A stretch of DNA of 64,000 nt from an uncultured Bacteroides sp. (GCF_963677715.1 NZ_OY782493.1:434001-498000); one strand, 5' to 3'. Shown: positions 28,361-37,827, numbered from the stretch's first letter. The notes: generated from the sequence alone by a model not told the origin. A program made the numbers and translations.

Positions 28361-31108
28361 ATGAATAATAAAATTATTGGTATACATCTATTCGTTTTAG
28401 TTTTCTTTTTTGATTTGCATGCACATGCTCAAGCAGAAAAGAATGCGGTTATTTCTGTCACAGGAGTTGTCTGTGATGCTCAATCTCGTGAGGCACTCAG
28501 CTTTGCCTCTATTCAGCTCGTGTCAGAGGGAGGAACATCCTACGGAATCATATCCGATAGCAATGGAAGATTTCATTTGGCAGGGATACATGCCGGCATC
28601 TATCAAATTATCATTTCATATTTGGGTTATGACCGACTCAAACAAAAGATAGAATTACCTGTAAAAAAGACTTTATCGTTTCTGCTCCATTCTTCGACGA
28701 CTTCTCTTAATGAAGTTGTGATTACCGCCTCCGAATCAAAGGGTATTACCAGCTCGTCGAAGATAGATCGCACAGCCATGGAGCATTTGCAACCGACTAG
28801 TTTTACTGATTTGTTGGAATTATTGCCGGGCGGAAAATCTATAGACCCAAAAATGGGTGTTGCCAATCTCATTAGTCTTCGTGAGGCCGGAACTACGGGA
28901 GAAGCAATCTCTTCGCTCGGTGTGGCATTTATGATAGATGGCGTTCCTATTAATACGGATGGCAATCTTCAATATGTGCCGGGTGAAAGTTCCGATAAAG
29001 TTTCTGTGTCCAAAGGAGTAGATATGAGAATGATCTCTACAGACAATATTGAGAGCGTGGAAGTGATCCGTGGTATACCCTCTGTAGAATACGGTAACCT
29101 GACGAGTGGATTAGTGAAAATAAGAAGAAAAAACGTAGAGACTCCTTTGCAGGCCCGTTTCAAATCCGATCAATATAGTAAACTTTTTTCGATGGGGAAA
29201 GGCTTTGAACTATCGGGAGGGAAATACATACTAAATGCTGATATCAGTTACTTAGATTCAAAAGTAGATCCACGAAACAAACTGGAGAATTATAAGCGTA
29301 TTAGTACTTCGGCCCGTTTGCATAGAGTAGGTGAAACTTCTGTTTTACGCTATAAGTGGGACGCTAATGCTGATTATACGGGTTCGTTTGATAACTCTAA
29401 ATCTGATCCGGACATTTCTCTTGAGGGGGATGTGTACGATTCTTCTTATGGTAAATTTAATATGGGGGCGGCACTAGCGATAGACTTTCTTCAAAGTAAT
29501 TTTATCCGCAAACTTGAAGTAACAGCTTCTGTTAATCAGGAGTTTAACAAATTGAAGCGAATCAAAACAATATCGATAGATCGGCCGACTGCAGTACCTA
29601 ATAGTATGGAAACAGGAGAATCTGATGGAGAATACTTACCCTATACTTATGTCGCTAATATGTTGGTAGATGGGAAACCCATGGGCGCCTATACTCAACT
29701 TGCCGTTACTACTTCTAGCTTTCAATGGCTGGCTGCTTTGCATACGTTCAGAATTGGCTCTCAATGGACGTATAATAAGAATTTCGGTAATGGACAAATT
29801 TATGACATTACTCGTCCGCTGAATTATGCTTCTTCTACCCGTCCACGTAACTACAAAGATATTCCGTCAACAGGACAAATAGCCTTCTATGCTGAAGATG
29901 CGTTTACTTTTGCCATTGGCAGGCATCAACTTGATGTTGTGGGCGGAGTACGCTCTTTTTCTTTGCTCAATCTTTCGGATGCATATAAGATGCATGGGGC
30001 AATTTACGTTGATCCCCGTATAAATATGAAGTGGACACTACCTACGATGAGTAATGGATGGAAATTTGATGTTTCGGCAGGTTTGGGCTGGCACACCAAA
30101 GCTCCTACTGTAGATCAACTCTATCCTGATGCTTATTACCAGGATATAGTTCAATTAAATTATTATCATAACAATGCAGCTTATCGTCGTATCAATATGA
30201 TGACATATAAGTGGGATAATACAAATTATAATATTGAGCCGGCACGAAATCGTAAATGGGAGGTTCGTTTGGGAGCATCTTATCAGGGAAATGAGTTCTC
30301 GGTTACCTACTTTGAGGAAAGTATGAATAATGCTTTCCGTAGCATCTCATATTACAAGACGTTGAAATATAAAAATTATGATGCTACTTCTATTGATACT
30401 TCCACCCTAACCGGTCCTCCGGCTTTAGAAAATATGACTTATATGCAGGATACTTTGCTCGATACCTACAGTATGGTGGGTAATGGAACACGCATACATA
30501 AACAGGGTATTGAATTTCAATTTTCGTTGAAACGAATAGAATTTCTTAAAACTAAAATAACCATCAATGGTGCCTGGTTTCGTACTATATATAGCAATAG
30601 TATGCCCTTCTATAAGTCTTCTTCTATCTTGTTTAATGGCGAACAGTTACAGTATGTTGGTCTTTACAATTGGGAAGATGGTTATGAAAAACAGATGTTC
30701 AATACTAATTTCATGTTTAATACTTATATTCGGAAATTGGGCTTGATACTTTCTACTAACGCTCAGTGTACTTGGCTTACCAGTAGTCAGCCCTTATGGA
30801 ATGATGGTACGCCAACTTCGTATATAGACAAATCAGGAGCAGAGCATGTATTTACTGAGGCAGATAGAACTGACTCAGAGTTACAACATCTTGTGGAGAC
30901 GTATTCGTCTGCTTATTTTAATAACAAGACAATTCCATTTGCCATGGATCTTAATCTGAAAGCCACTAAAGAATTTGGGAAGAATATACAACTATCACTA
31001 TTTGTTAATCGTATTTTAACCATTTATCCTGATTATCATTCAGGTACACAATTGGTGAGGAGACAAGCTTCGCCTTATTTTGGTATGGAGATGAATTTCA
31101 AATTTTAA
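28361..31108 (+). CDS. TonB-dependent receptor with carboxypeptidase-like N-terminal domain
   Basis: A 915-residue outer-membrane receptor. Signal peptide (MNNKIIGIHLFVLVFFFDLHAHAQA), then a carboxypeptidase-regulatory-like domain (about 32-115: VTGVVCDAQSREALSFASIQL, DSNGRFHLAGIHAGIYQIIISYLGY), a TonB-box-like stretch LNEVVITAS near 118, the plug (about 130-250: IDGVPINTDG, IESVEVIRGIPSVEYGNLTSGLVKIRRK) and the barrel to a terminal MEMNFKF. GTG at 28358 precedes the ATG and could serve as start. It opens an eight-gene operon with an ABC transporter. Unlike SusC receptors it has no SusD partner; the plug sequence resembles those of iron, heme or cobalamin receptors more than glycan receptors, but the cargo is not proven. 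Confidence 0.92.
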   Translation: MNNKIIGIHLFVLVFFFDLHAHAQAEKNAVISVTGVVCDAQSREALSFASIQLVSEGGTSYGIISDSNGRFHLAGIHAGIYQIIISYLGYDRLKQKIELPVKKTLSFLLHSSTTSLNEVVITASESKGITSSSKIDRTAMEHLQPTSFTDLLELLPGGKSIDPKMGVANLISLREAGTTGEAISSLGVAFMIDGVPINTDGNLQYVPGESSDKVSVSKGVDMRMISTDNIESVEVIRGIPSVEYGNLTSGLVKIRRKNVETPLQARFKSDQYSKLFSMGKGFELSGGKYILNADISYLDSKVDPRNKLENYKRISTSARLHRVGETSVLRYKWDANADYTGSFDNSKSDPDISLEGDVYDSSYGKFNMGAALAIDFLQSNFIRKLEVTASVNQEFNKLKRIKTISIDRPTAVPNSMETGESDGEYLPYTYVANMLVDGKPMGAYTQLAVTTSSFQWLAALHTFRIGSQWTYNKNFGNGQIYDITRPLNYASSTRPRNYKDIPSTGQIAFYAEDAFTFAIGRHQLDVVGGVRSFSLLNLSDAYKMHGAIYVDPRINMKWTLPTMSNGWKFDVSAGLGWHTKAPTVDQLYPDAYYQDIVQLNYYHNNAAYRRINMMTYKWDNTNYNIEPARNRKWEVRLGASYQGNEFSVTYFEESMNNAFRSISYYKTLKYKNYDATSIDTSTLTGPPALENMTYMQDTLLDTYSMVGNGTRIHKQGIEFQFSLKRIEFLKTKITINGAWFRTIYSNSMPFYKSSSILFNGEQLQYVGLYNWEDGYEKQMFNTNFMFNTYIRKLGLILSTNAQCTWLTSSQPLWNDGTPTSYIDKSGAEHVFTEADRTDSELQHLVETYSSAYFNNKTIPFAMDLNLKATKEFGKNIQLSLFVNRILTIYPDYHSGTQLVRRQASPYFGMEMNFKF

Positions 31109-31129
31109 TAACTCAAATATAAAGTAAAG

Positions 31130-32380
31130 ATGAGAACTAAGTATGTAGCTTTTTTATTATTTTTAGTAGCCATTGTTTCCTTTATGGCTTGTAGTGATGA
31201 GGAGGTAAAGACTTCAAAAGTGTCTTTGGAATTGAATTTACCTACGAACATTAATGGATTATCCCTAAATTCGGGGAGCTTTGTGTTTACTGATGTGACA
31301 ACCGGAACAGAAACGCCTATTGATTGTATCGCTTCAGTCGTTACACAATTGCCTGATGGTTTATATAATGTATCGTTTACTGGAACGGCATCTTATACTT
31401 ACAGTAAAGAAACTGTTGTTGATGGTGAAACGATTGCTAGCGATACATTAGTAACCAAATCTTTGCAAGGCTCACAGCAGAATATTGAAATTACTGGCGG
31501 AAGTTATTCACTTAATTTGGATGTTTACTTAGTAAATGACAAAGCTGATTTTGTCATTGCTGAAATTTATGGAGTAGGTACCTATACTCCCGGAACCACT
31601 AGTCAATATAATGGTGATCAGTATTTTCGTATTTATAATAACTCTGATCAGACACTTTATGCAGATGGATTGGTACTTGTAGAGTCTAAATTTACTACTA
31701 CACTGAAATATGCCTATAATCCAGATAAAATGGATCAAGCAATGACAGTGCAGGTGGTAGCTATGATACCGGGAAGTGGCAAGGAACATCCGGTAGAGCC
31801 CGGAAAATCAATTATCGTTTGTGATAATGCCATTAATCATTTGGAAGCGAATGCCAGTTCTTTCGATTTGAGTGGTGCTGATTTCGAATGGTACACCCAG
31901 TCTACCAGTACAACAAATCCTGACTCTGATAATCCTTCTGTGCCTAATCTAGATATGCTTTACAACTATACGAAGACTATTTGGATACTTAATAAACAAG
32001 GAGTAAAAGCATATGCATTAGCTCGGTTAGGAGTCAGCAAGGAGGATTATCTTGCTGACTACACGTACACCTATAATTATGTGTTGTCTACCGGAACTAC
32101 GAGCAAAAATTATACCGAATATTATATACCCAATGATTGGATTATTGATGCGGTGAATCTAAGTCCGAAAAGTGCCTATGTGTGGAATGTTACTTCTGCC
32201 TCTTTGGATATGGGCTTTACTTATTTTGGGCTAAACAATACTATTAAAGAAAATCTCGGTAAAGGAGTGAACCGCAAGGTGTCATACACTACTGTGGATG
32301 GTCGGGAAGTGCTTCAAGATACGAACAATTCTTCGGTTGACTTTACACCAGCGAGTGAACCTTCATTAGCCGGTAATTAA
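31130..32380 (+). CDS. DUF4876-type surface lipoprotein
   Basis: A 416-residue lipoprotein: signal peptide with lipobox FMAC and Cys21 followed by SDEE, an acidic stretch typical of the surface export signal of Bacteroides lipoproteins. Residues about 28-130 look like a beta-sandwich (VSLELNLPTNINGLSLNSGSFVFTDVTTGTETPI), and about 140-400 form a second domain beginning DFVIAEIYGVGTYTPGTTSQYNGDQYFRIYNNSD, which resembles the lamin-tail-like fold. I recall this as DUF4876, a family found next to TonB receptors. It follows the receptor by 21 bp and probably acts with it as cell-surface cargo-binding or capping partner. Function is inferred. Confidence 0.8.
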   Translation: MRTKYVAFLLFLVAIVSFMACSDEEVKTSKVSLELNLPTNINGLSLNSGSFVFTDVTTGTETPIDCIASVVTQLPDGLYNVSFTGTASYTYSKETVVDGETIASDTLVTKSLQGSQQNIEITGGSYSLNLDVYLVNDKADFVIAEIYGVGTYTPGTTSQYNGDQYFRIYNNSDQTLYADGLVLVESKFTTTLKYAYNPDKMDQAMTVQVVAMIPGSGKEHPVEPGKSIIVCDNAINHLEANASSFDLSGADFEWYTQSTSTTNPDSDNPSVPNLDMLYNYTKTIWILNKQGVKAYALARLGVSKEDYLADYTYTYNYVLSTGTTSKNYTEYYIPNDWIIDAVNLSPKSAYVWNVTSASLDMGFTYFGLNNTIKENLGKGVNRKVSYTTVDGREVLQDTNNSSVDFTPASEPSLAGN

Positions 32381-32401
32381 TGGAAAGATTAAACAGATAA
32401 A

Positions 32402-33928
32402 ATGAAATTACGTTGTCTGATTTTTAGTTTATTGTGCATTGTACTGCTGCCTTTTGTCAGGGCGGCAGATACATTGGCCATTGAACGGAAAATTATCTAT
32501 ACTCAATCTCCTGTGGAACATTTTAGAAATCAGGTATGGGCAAATCCTTCTTTAAGATACTATTTGCAGGACTTTTCTTTTTCTTCTATGGCATTGAATG
32601 TTACTCTCAATAACAGGGGAAAGGCTGCACTGGCCGAAGAAGGAGATGAAAAAAAAGTATTCGGTGTTCAGGCAGAATCATTTGTCCGCCTTTCCGATCA
32701 GGTTCGTGTGTTTGGTAAGGCCGGCTATAGTGATGAACATACAAAGAATGTGCTTTGGAATGAAACATCCGATTTCAGCGTGATCTATCCGTATGTAACG
32801 GCCGACTCTATTGGAGGTAGTATGGATGGAGAGGAATATTCTTTTATGGGAGGATACGCTCGCGTACTTGGATTGTGGACCATAGGAGCTTCTTTGGATT
32901 ATCGCGCCGCCATATATTATCGTCAAAAAGATCCACGGCCAAAAAATGTAATTTCGGACTTGCATGCAGTTATTGGGGTATCAAGAGCGTTGGCGGATGC
33001 TTATCATCTGGGAGTGGCTTTACATGTGCGAAAGTACGATCAGGAGAGCAAAATTACTTTTCTGAGTGATTTGGGTTCTACCTCCGTTTATCACATGCTG
33101 GGTATGGCTATGAACTATGTGCGCTTTGCCGGCAATCAGTTTAATTCTAATTATAAGGGAAAAGGTATTGGGCTGAGCATTGACCTAATACCACAGAAAA
33201 AAAACGGACTTTCAACTTCTGTAAGGGCCGATCATTTTCAATTGATCGAGCAATTGAGCAATATTAATTATGCCCCCATTGTAGAAGTAGATGAAAATAG
33301 TGCTGCGCTGGAGTTAGCTTGGTTGCGTTCAAAGAATAAGTTTATCTACGGAACGAAGCTAGTTGCATTAGGCAAATTCAGAACGGGAACTGAAAATATA
33401 TTTGGTGATCCTACAGGTAATGTGTATCCTATTATAAGTAGTTTGAAGCAGTATACTAACGATCTTATGGAGGCTACGTTGAGTGGCATCATGGCAAGTA
33501 ATGCCGAGAGAAGTAAACTAGGCTGGTCTGTGCTACCGTTTGTAGGTGTTTGCTGGGAAAAGTCTGAGTACAAAAAGCCACAGCGATACATGGAGTGGAC
33601 GACATTGAAAGCAGGGATGCAATTAAATACAACTTTACGGACGAGACATGCGATGTTGACAACGGAAGTCACGGCCGACTATCATGCAAACTTAAAAGCG
33701 GAAAAACTGCTGACTGGGTTAAACTCCCAGAGTGCCGTAGGGCAGAATTTGTTGAATAGTTATGCTTATCAGTCGGTCGATTTTGTGCATGTGCTGCTAT
33801 CTTGCAGATATGATTACTTACTGGCTGGTAATAAAACGGCTTTTACAACCATAACTTGGGGGCATGGGGCATACAAGGAATATGGAGCAACAAACCAATG
33901 GATGGCTTCTGTTGGGTTCACTTTTTAA
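32402..33928 (+). CDS. Outer-membrane beta-barrel protein (DUF6850-like)
   Basis: A 508-residue protein with a signal peptide (MKLRCLIFSLLCIVLLPFVRA, cleavage after residue 21). The mature part consists of alternating amphipathic strands with glycine and aromatic residues (EYSFMGGYARVLGLWTIGASLDYRAAIYY, FAGNQFNSNYKGKGIGLSIDLIP) and ends with the aromatic terminal strand NQWMASVGFTF, the usual signal for outer-membrane insertion. There is no plug. I believe it belongs to a family listed as DUF6850. It follows the lipoprotein gene by 21 bp; as the third outer-membrane component it may be a channel or a scaffold for the receptor. Confidence 0.8.
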   Translation: MKLRCLIFSLLCIVLLPFVRAADTLAIERKIIYTQSPVEHFRNQVWANPSLRYYLQDFSFSSMALNVTLNNRGKAALAEEGDEKKVFGVQAESFVRLSDQVRVFGKAGYSDEHTKNVLWNETSDFSVIYPYVTADSIGGSMDGEEYSFMGGYARVLGLWTIGASLDYRAAIYYRQKDPRPKNVISDLHAVIGVSRALADAYHLGVALHVRKYDQESKITFLSDLGSTSVYHMLGMAMNYVRFAGNQFNSNYKGKGIGLSIDLIPQKKNGLSTSVRADHFQLIEQLSNINYAPIVEVDENSAALELAWLRSKNKFIYGTKLVALGKFRTGTENIFGDPTGNVYPIISSLKQYTNDLMEATLSGIMASNAERSKLGWSVLPFVGVCWEKSEYKKPQRYMEWTTLKAGMQLNTTLRTRHAMLTTEVTADYHANLKAEKLLTGLNSQSAVGQNLLNSYAYQSVDFVHVLLSCRYDYLLAGNKTAFTTITWGHGAYKEYGATNQWMASVGFTF

Positions 33929-33957
33929 TAGGATGTTTAATTAATAATGATAGAACA

Positions 33958-34542
33958 ATGAAAAAGGACTACGTACTATTGGCTACAGTGTTTGTTATGT
34001 TAATCGGGTTTGCTTCATGCGGAAACAAATCTCAAAAAACGACAGGAGGAGCAACCGAACAGAGGCAATCTTCTGCTTTAGAAGTTGATTCGCTTCTTGC
34101 AAATGCTGACTCGCTAGTAGGGAAAGAGGTAACTGTAGAGGGCGTTTGTACTCATATATGCAAACATGGCGGACGAAAGATTTTTTTGATGGGCAGTGAC
34201 GACACGCAAACCATCCGCATAGAAAGTGGCAAGTTAGAGAAATTTGACCAAAAATGTGTCAATAGTGTCGTTAGTGTTACCGGCACACTGGTGGAAGACC
34301 GTATTGATGAAGCGTATCTGCAGAAGTGGGAAGCACAAATTAAAGCACGGAATGCAGAAAAAAACGGTAATGACGAGGAAGGATGTAGTACTGAGAAAAA
34401 TGCTCGTGGTGAAACAGATAATACGCCGGAAGGTAGAATAGCCGATTTTCGCGCTAAGATAGCCAAACGTAAGGCGAAGAGCGGCAAAGAATATCTGTCT
34501 TTCTATTACATAAAGGCTTTTTCTTATGAAATTCAGCAGTAA
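33958..34542 (+). CDS. OB-fold-like lipoprotein with a Cys/His motif
   Basis: A 194-residue lipoprotein: signal peptide with lipobox GFASC (Cys21). Residues about 40-110 have the strand pattern of an OB fold (DSLVGKEVTVEGVCTHICKHGGRKIFLMGSDDTQTIRIESG, VVSVTGTLVED). In the middle is VCTHICKHGG, a CxHxCxH arrangement suited to bind a metal or a cofactor. The tail (120-180) is highly charged and low in complexity, with one further Cys (EEGCSTEK). An open frame upstream to 33856 is ignored because the lipoprotein signal begins at 33958. The gene overlaps the next by 17 bp. A periplasmic carrier for metal or heme is an attractive but unproven idea. Confidence 0.7.
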   Translation: MKKDYVLLATVFVMLIGFASCGNKSQKTTGGATEQRQSSALEVDSLLANADSLVGKEVTVEGVCTHICKHGGRKIFLMGSDDTQTIRIESGKLEKFDQKCVNSVVSVTGTLVEDRIDEAYLQKWEAQIKARNAEKNGNDEEGCSTEKNARGETDNTPEGRIADFRAKIAKRKAKSGKEYLSFYYIKAFSYEIQQ

Positions 34543-35095
34543 TTTGTTGCGTAAATGGAGCAGAGCAATACACCGTGATTTATCTTTCTTCTTTTCAGGG
34601 ATGTTGCTTATCTATGCTATATCGGGCATTGTGATGAATCACAGAGATAGTATCAACCCTAATTATACGATTGAGCGAAGAGAGTATGTTATAGATGAAC
34701 CTTTGCCACTTAAAGAATTTATGACTCGCCAAACAGTATTGAAATTACTGTATCCGTTGGGTGAGACAGAGAACTACACCAAACATTACTTTCCTGAACA
34801 GGAGGTGATGAAGGTGTTTCTAAAAGGAGGTTCCAACTTGCTGGTAAACCTGAAGACAAAGAAGGCTGTATACGAGGGTGTACATCGACGCTATGTGATA
34901 GGAGCGATGGCTCGTCTGCATTACAATCCGGGTAGTTGGTGGACCCTATTTGCTGATGCTTTTGCCGTTGGGCTTATTGTGATTACTATCACTGGTATGG
35001 CGATGCTCAAAGGCAATAAGGGAATTTGGGGCAGGGGAGGTGTAGAGTTTCTGGCGGGTATTGTCGTGCCATTGCTTTTTCTCTTTTTCTTTTGA
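34526..35095 (+). CDS. PepSY-associated membrane protein
   Basis: A 189-residue inner-membrane protein of the PepSY-associated TM type. Helix 1 follows a conserved WSRAIHRDLSFFFSGMLLIYAISGIVMNHRD (about 10-40), a periplasmic PepSY-like region spans about 45-140, and MARLHYNPGSWWTLFADAFAVGLIVITITGMAMLKG begins the last two helices. The histidines in AIHRD, VMNHRD and RLHYNPG are typical of this group; relatives act as ferric-siderophore or heme-iron reductases, or accompany TonB receptors, for example XusC in the Bacteroides Xus siderophore system. Coupled by a 17-bp overlap to the OB-fold lipoprotein gene. It points to metal or heme cargo. Confidence 0.8.
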   Translation: MKFSSNLLRKWSRAIHRDLSFFFSGMLLIYAISGIVMNHRDSINPNYTIERREYVIDEPLPLKEFMTRQTVLKLLYPLGETENYTKHYFPEQEVMKVFLKGGSNLLVNLKTKKAVYEGVHRRYVIGAMARLHYNPGSWWTLFADAFAVGLIVITITGMAMLKGNKGIWGRGGVEFLAGIVVPLLFLFFF

Positions 35096-35134
35096 AGAAT
35101 AGAGTAATTAAACGATTTTATAGATTAATGAACA

Positions 35135-36019
35135 ATGGAAAATATCATTGAATGCAAAGGCTTGACGCACTATTATGGTAAAAGGCTAATTTATGAGGAT
35201 CTTAGTTTCAGTGTACCCAAAGGAAGAATTTTGGGACTTTTGGGCAAAAATGGTACGGGCAAAACGACGACCATCAATATTTTGAGTGGCTACCTCAAGC
35301 CGAGAGCAGGAGAATGTTTTATCTTCGGACAGGAGATACAACATATGGACCCGGCTTTGCGAAGCAATATTGGCTTGCTTATTGAAGGGCATGTGCAATA
35401 TCAGTTTATGACGATTAAAGAGATTGAGCGATTTTATGCTTCGTTTTATCCTCAATGGAAAAAGGAAGCATATTATGAGTTGATGAATAAACTAAAGGTG
35501 GCACCGAGACAGCGCATCTCTCGTATGTCGTGCGGGCAACGTTCGCAAGTGGCATTGGGACTCATTCTTGCTCAAAACCCCGAACTGTTGGTCTTGGATG
35601 ATTTCTCACTTGGCTTAGACCCCGGCTATCGTCGCCTGTTTGTCGATTATCTACGAGATTATGCGTTAGCAGAGAACCAAACCGTTTTTCTGACCTCACA
35701 TATCATTCAGGATATGGAACGGCTGATAGACGATTGTATCATTATGGATTATGGAAAAATACTGATTCAGCAACCTATAGACAAGTTGCTGAATGAAGTG
35801 AGAAAATACACTCTTACTGTACCCGAAGGATACACTCTGCCGTCAATAGATGATTTTTATCACCCTACATCGATACGAAATACATTGGAAACATTTTCTT
35901 TTCTGCCCGCTGACGAAGTGGAAACTCGTCTTAAGGCCATGCAGGTACCTTATAGTACGCTGAATAGTGAAAAGGTAAATCTAGAAGATGCCTTCATCGG
36001 ATTGACAGGAAAGTATTAA
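35135..36019 (+). CDS. ABC transporter ATP-binding protein
   Basis: A 294-residue ABC ATPase. Walker A is LLGKNGTGKTTTINIL (about 34-49), the Q-loop region LIEGHVQYQFMTIKE, the signature MSCGQRSQVALG replaces LSGGQ, and Walker B reads LLVLDDFSLGLDP near 155, with Asp in place of the catalytic Glu. The H-loop FLTSHIIQDME is intact. After residue 215 there is a C-terminal extension of about 75 residues. It pairs with the membrane protein encoded 18 bp downstream and, with DUF4857, forms an ABC-2-type complex without a periplasmic binding protein, so export or energised remodelling is as likely as import. Confidence 0.92.
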   Translation: MENIIECKGLTHYYGKRLIYEDLSFSVPKGRILGLLGKNGTGKTTTINILSGYLKPRAGECFIFGQEIQHMDPALRSNIGLLIEGHVQYQFMTIKEIERFYASFYPQWKKEAYYELMNKLKVAPRQRISRMSCGQRSQVALGLILAQNPELLVLDDFSLGLDPGYRRLFVDYLRDYALAENQTVFLTSHIIQDMERLIDDCIIMDYGKILIQQPIDKLLNEVRKYTLTVPEGYTLPSIDDFYHPTSIRNTLETFSFLPADEVETRLKAMQVPYSTLNSEKVNLEDAFIGLTGKY

Positions 36020-36037
36020 TGACATAAATTGAATAAG

Positions 36038-36709
36038 ATGTTTAAAGCTATATTTTATAAAGAATGGATTAAGACTAGGTGGTATTTGCTATTGGCAGTT
36101 GCCACTACACTTGGTTTTGCGGGATACAGCATGCTTCGTATTAGTCGTGTGATCGATTTAAAAGGAGTAGAACATGTATGGGAGGTGATGTTGTCTCGCG
36201 ATGCTATTTTTATCGACTTGCTGCAATATATACCTTTATTGGCAGGTTTGTTGCTTGCTGTGGTGCAATTTGTACCCGAGATGCAACGTAAATGTCTCAA
36301 ATTGACTTTGCACCTGCCATATCCGCAACTGCGAATGGTTGGAGCAATGTTACTTTACGGATTACTAGTGCTTCTGCTCTGTTTTGTAACCAACTTTTTA
36401 TTGATGGCCTTTTATCTGCAAGAAGTGATGGCACCCGAACTGGAACAACATATTTTGTTGACTGCCGTACCTTGGTATTTGGCCGGTCTCGTAGCTTACT
36501 TACTTGTATCATGGATCTGTTTGGAACCTACATGGAAACGAAGGATCATTAATATGGTGATGGGCGTTCTCTTATTGCGCATCTTCTTTCTATCGGTCAC
36601 TCCCGAAGCATACAATCAGTTCCTTCCTTGTTTGCTGATCTATACACTGCTTACAGCCTCATTATCATGGCTTTCTGTAGTACGCTTCAAAGTAGGAAAG
36701 CAAGATTGA
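36038..36709 (+). CDS. ABC transporter permease, ABC-2 type
   Basis: A 223-residue membrane protein with about six hydrophobic segments; it starts with an amphipathic MFKAIFYKEWIKTRWYLLLAVATTLGF, the usual cytoplasmic elbow helix and first helix of ABC-2 permeases. The frame extends to a TTG at 36029, but the ATG at 36038 is the likely start. It lies between the ATPase and the DUF4857 gene in one transcription unit, so it is the membrane subunit of that transporter. Substrate unknown. Confidence 0.8.
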   Translation: MFKAIFYKEWIKTRWYLLLAVATTLGFAGYSMLRISRVIDLKGVEHVWEVMLSRDAIFIDLLQYIPLLAGLLLAVVQFVPEMQRKCLKLTLHLPYPQLRMVGAMLLYGLLVLLLCFVTNFLLMAFYLQEVMAPELEQHILLTAVPWYLAGLVAYLLVSWICLEPTWKRRIINMVMGVLLLRIFFLSVTPEAYNQFLPCLLIYTLLTASLSWLSVVRFKVGKQD

Positions 36710-36750
36710 TTTTAGATTTTTAGTAATTAATTCGTAAATTGTAATAAACT

Positions 36751-37827
36751 ATGTTACGTTTCAGCAAAATATTATTTTATTTTACGGTTATTCTTCTCTT
36801 GCTTTGGCAATTACCGTGGTGTTATAACTTCTTTACTGCAAAATCGCCTAAGTCGAATTTTGTACTTTATAGTTCGGTGATTGATGACTTTGTAATAACA
36901 GGTCGGCAAGAAGGACAGAATGGTAAAGAAGGCAAAGGTATTATCAGACGTGATTTATCAGGGAATAAGTATACACAAGATGAAGTAGACAGTATTCTTC
37001 CAACGTTTTATTTCCGACAATTGATGTCTGACGAGCGATTTCCTGATTCTATCAATGGAGTGGGAATCACTCCTCGATTGATGCAAACAGAAAATTTTGT
37101 CTTCAAGATTGCTCCTACTGATCTGAATACGCCCCATATAGGGCTTTATCCGTTACTAGAATCTATGTCCGGTCGTGTGGAATTGGAAATGCCGAAAGAT
37201 GTATTCCGTATTACAGGTAGAGGCATTGAGTTTGTGGATATGGCAACAAACAGCATTGAGCAGACAAAGAGTGCTTTATTCACAGAAGCGCTGACGAAAA
37301 AAGGCTTTCATTTTCCTGCAGTGGAAATAGCAGGAAATCCTACGACCCGTAAAGATTATGATGAAGGATATGTGTTGTTGGATGCTAATAGAGAACTTTT
37401 TCATTTGAAACAAATCAAAGGGCGTCCTTATGTTCGTGCAGTTGAAGTTCCTTATAGTGTGAAGTTGGAACATCTTTTCATCACTGAGTTCAGAAACCAT
37501 AAAACATTGGCATTGATGACGGATATGAATCATTCTCTTTATGTACTTACGACTCCTTATGAAGTCAAAAAAGTGGGTATTCCTTTTTTTAACCCTGAAA
37601 AAGAAGCCATCTCAATTATTGGCAATATGTTCGACTGGACACTGCGCATCACTAGTTTAGAAAAGGAAAATTATTTCGCAGTGCATGCTAATGATTTTTC
37701 ATTAATTAAAGCTATGAAGACTCCGGCCATAGAGGAAACATTTGCTCAAAAAGTTGGCCGTTATATTTTTCCTGTTCAGATAAGTTTTACCAGTGCTTTG
37801 GATGATTTTGTGAAGCCTAGGATTTAA
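36751..37827 (+). CDS. DUF4857-type membrane-anchored protein
   Basis: A 358-residue protein with one N-terminal membrane anchor (ILFYFTVILLLLWQLPWCYNFF, about 6-28) and a large extracytoplasmic domain of about 325 residues. The domain has repeated strand patterns (FVLYSSVIDDFVITGRQ, GEGI-like RGIEFVDMATNS, HLKQIKGRPYVRAVEVPY) without cysteines in its core and without a motif I can tie to an activity. I recall it as DUF4857, found beside this type of ABC pair. It closes the operon and is followed by a strong terminator. It may be the periplasmic part of the ABC complex, linking it to the lipoproteins. Confidence 0.75.
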   Translation: MLRFSKILFYFTVILLLLWQLPWCYNFFTAKSPKSNFVLYSSVIDDFVITGRQEGQNGKEGKGIIRRDLSGNKYTQDEVDSILPTFYFRQLMSDERFPDSINGVGITPRLMQTENFVFKIAPTDLNTPHIGLYPLLESMSGRVELEMPKDVFRITGRGIEFVDMATNSIEQTKSALFTEALTKKGFHFPAVEIAGNPTTRKDYDEGYVLLDANRELFHLKQIKGRPYVRAVEVPYSVKLEHLFITEFRNHKTLALMTDMNHSLYVLTTPYEVKKVGIPFFNPEKEAISIIGNMFDWTLRITSLEKENYFAVHANDFSLIKAMKTPAIEETFAQKVGRYIFPVQISFTSALDDFVKPRI

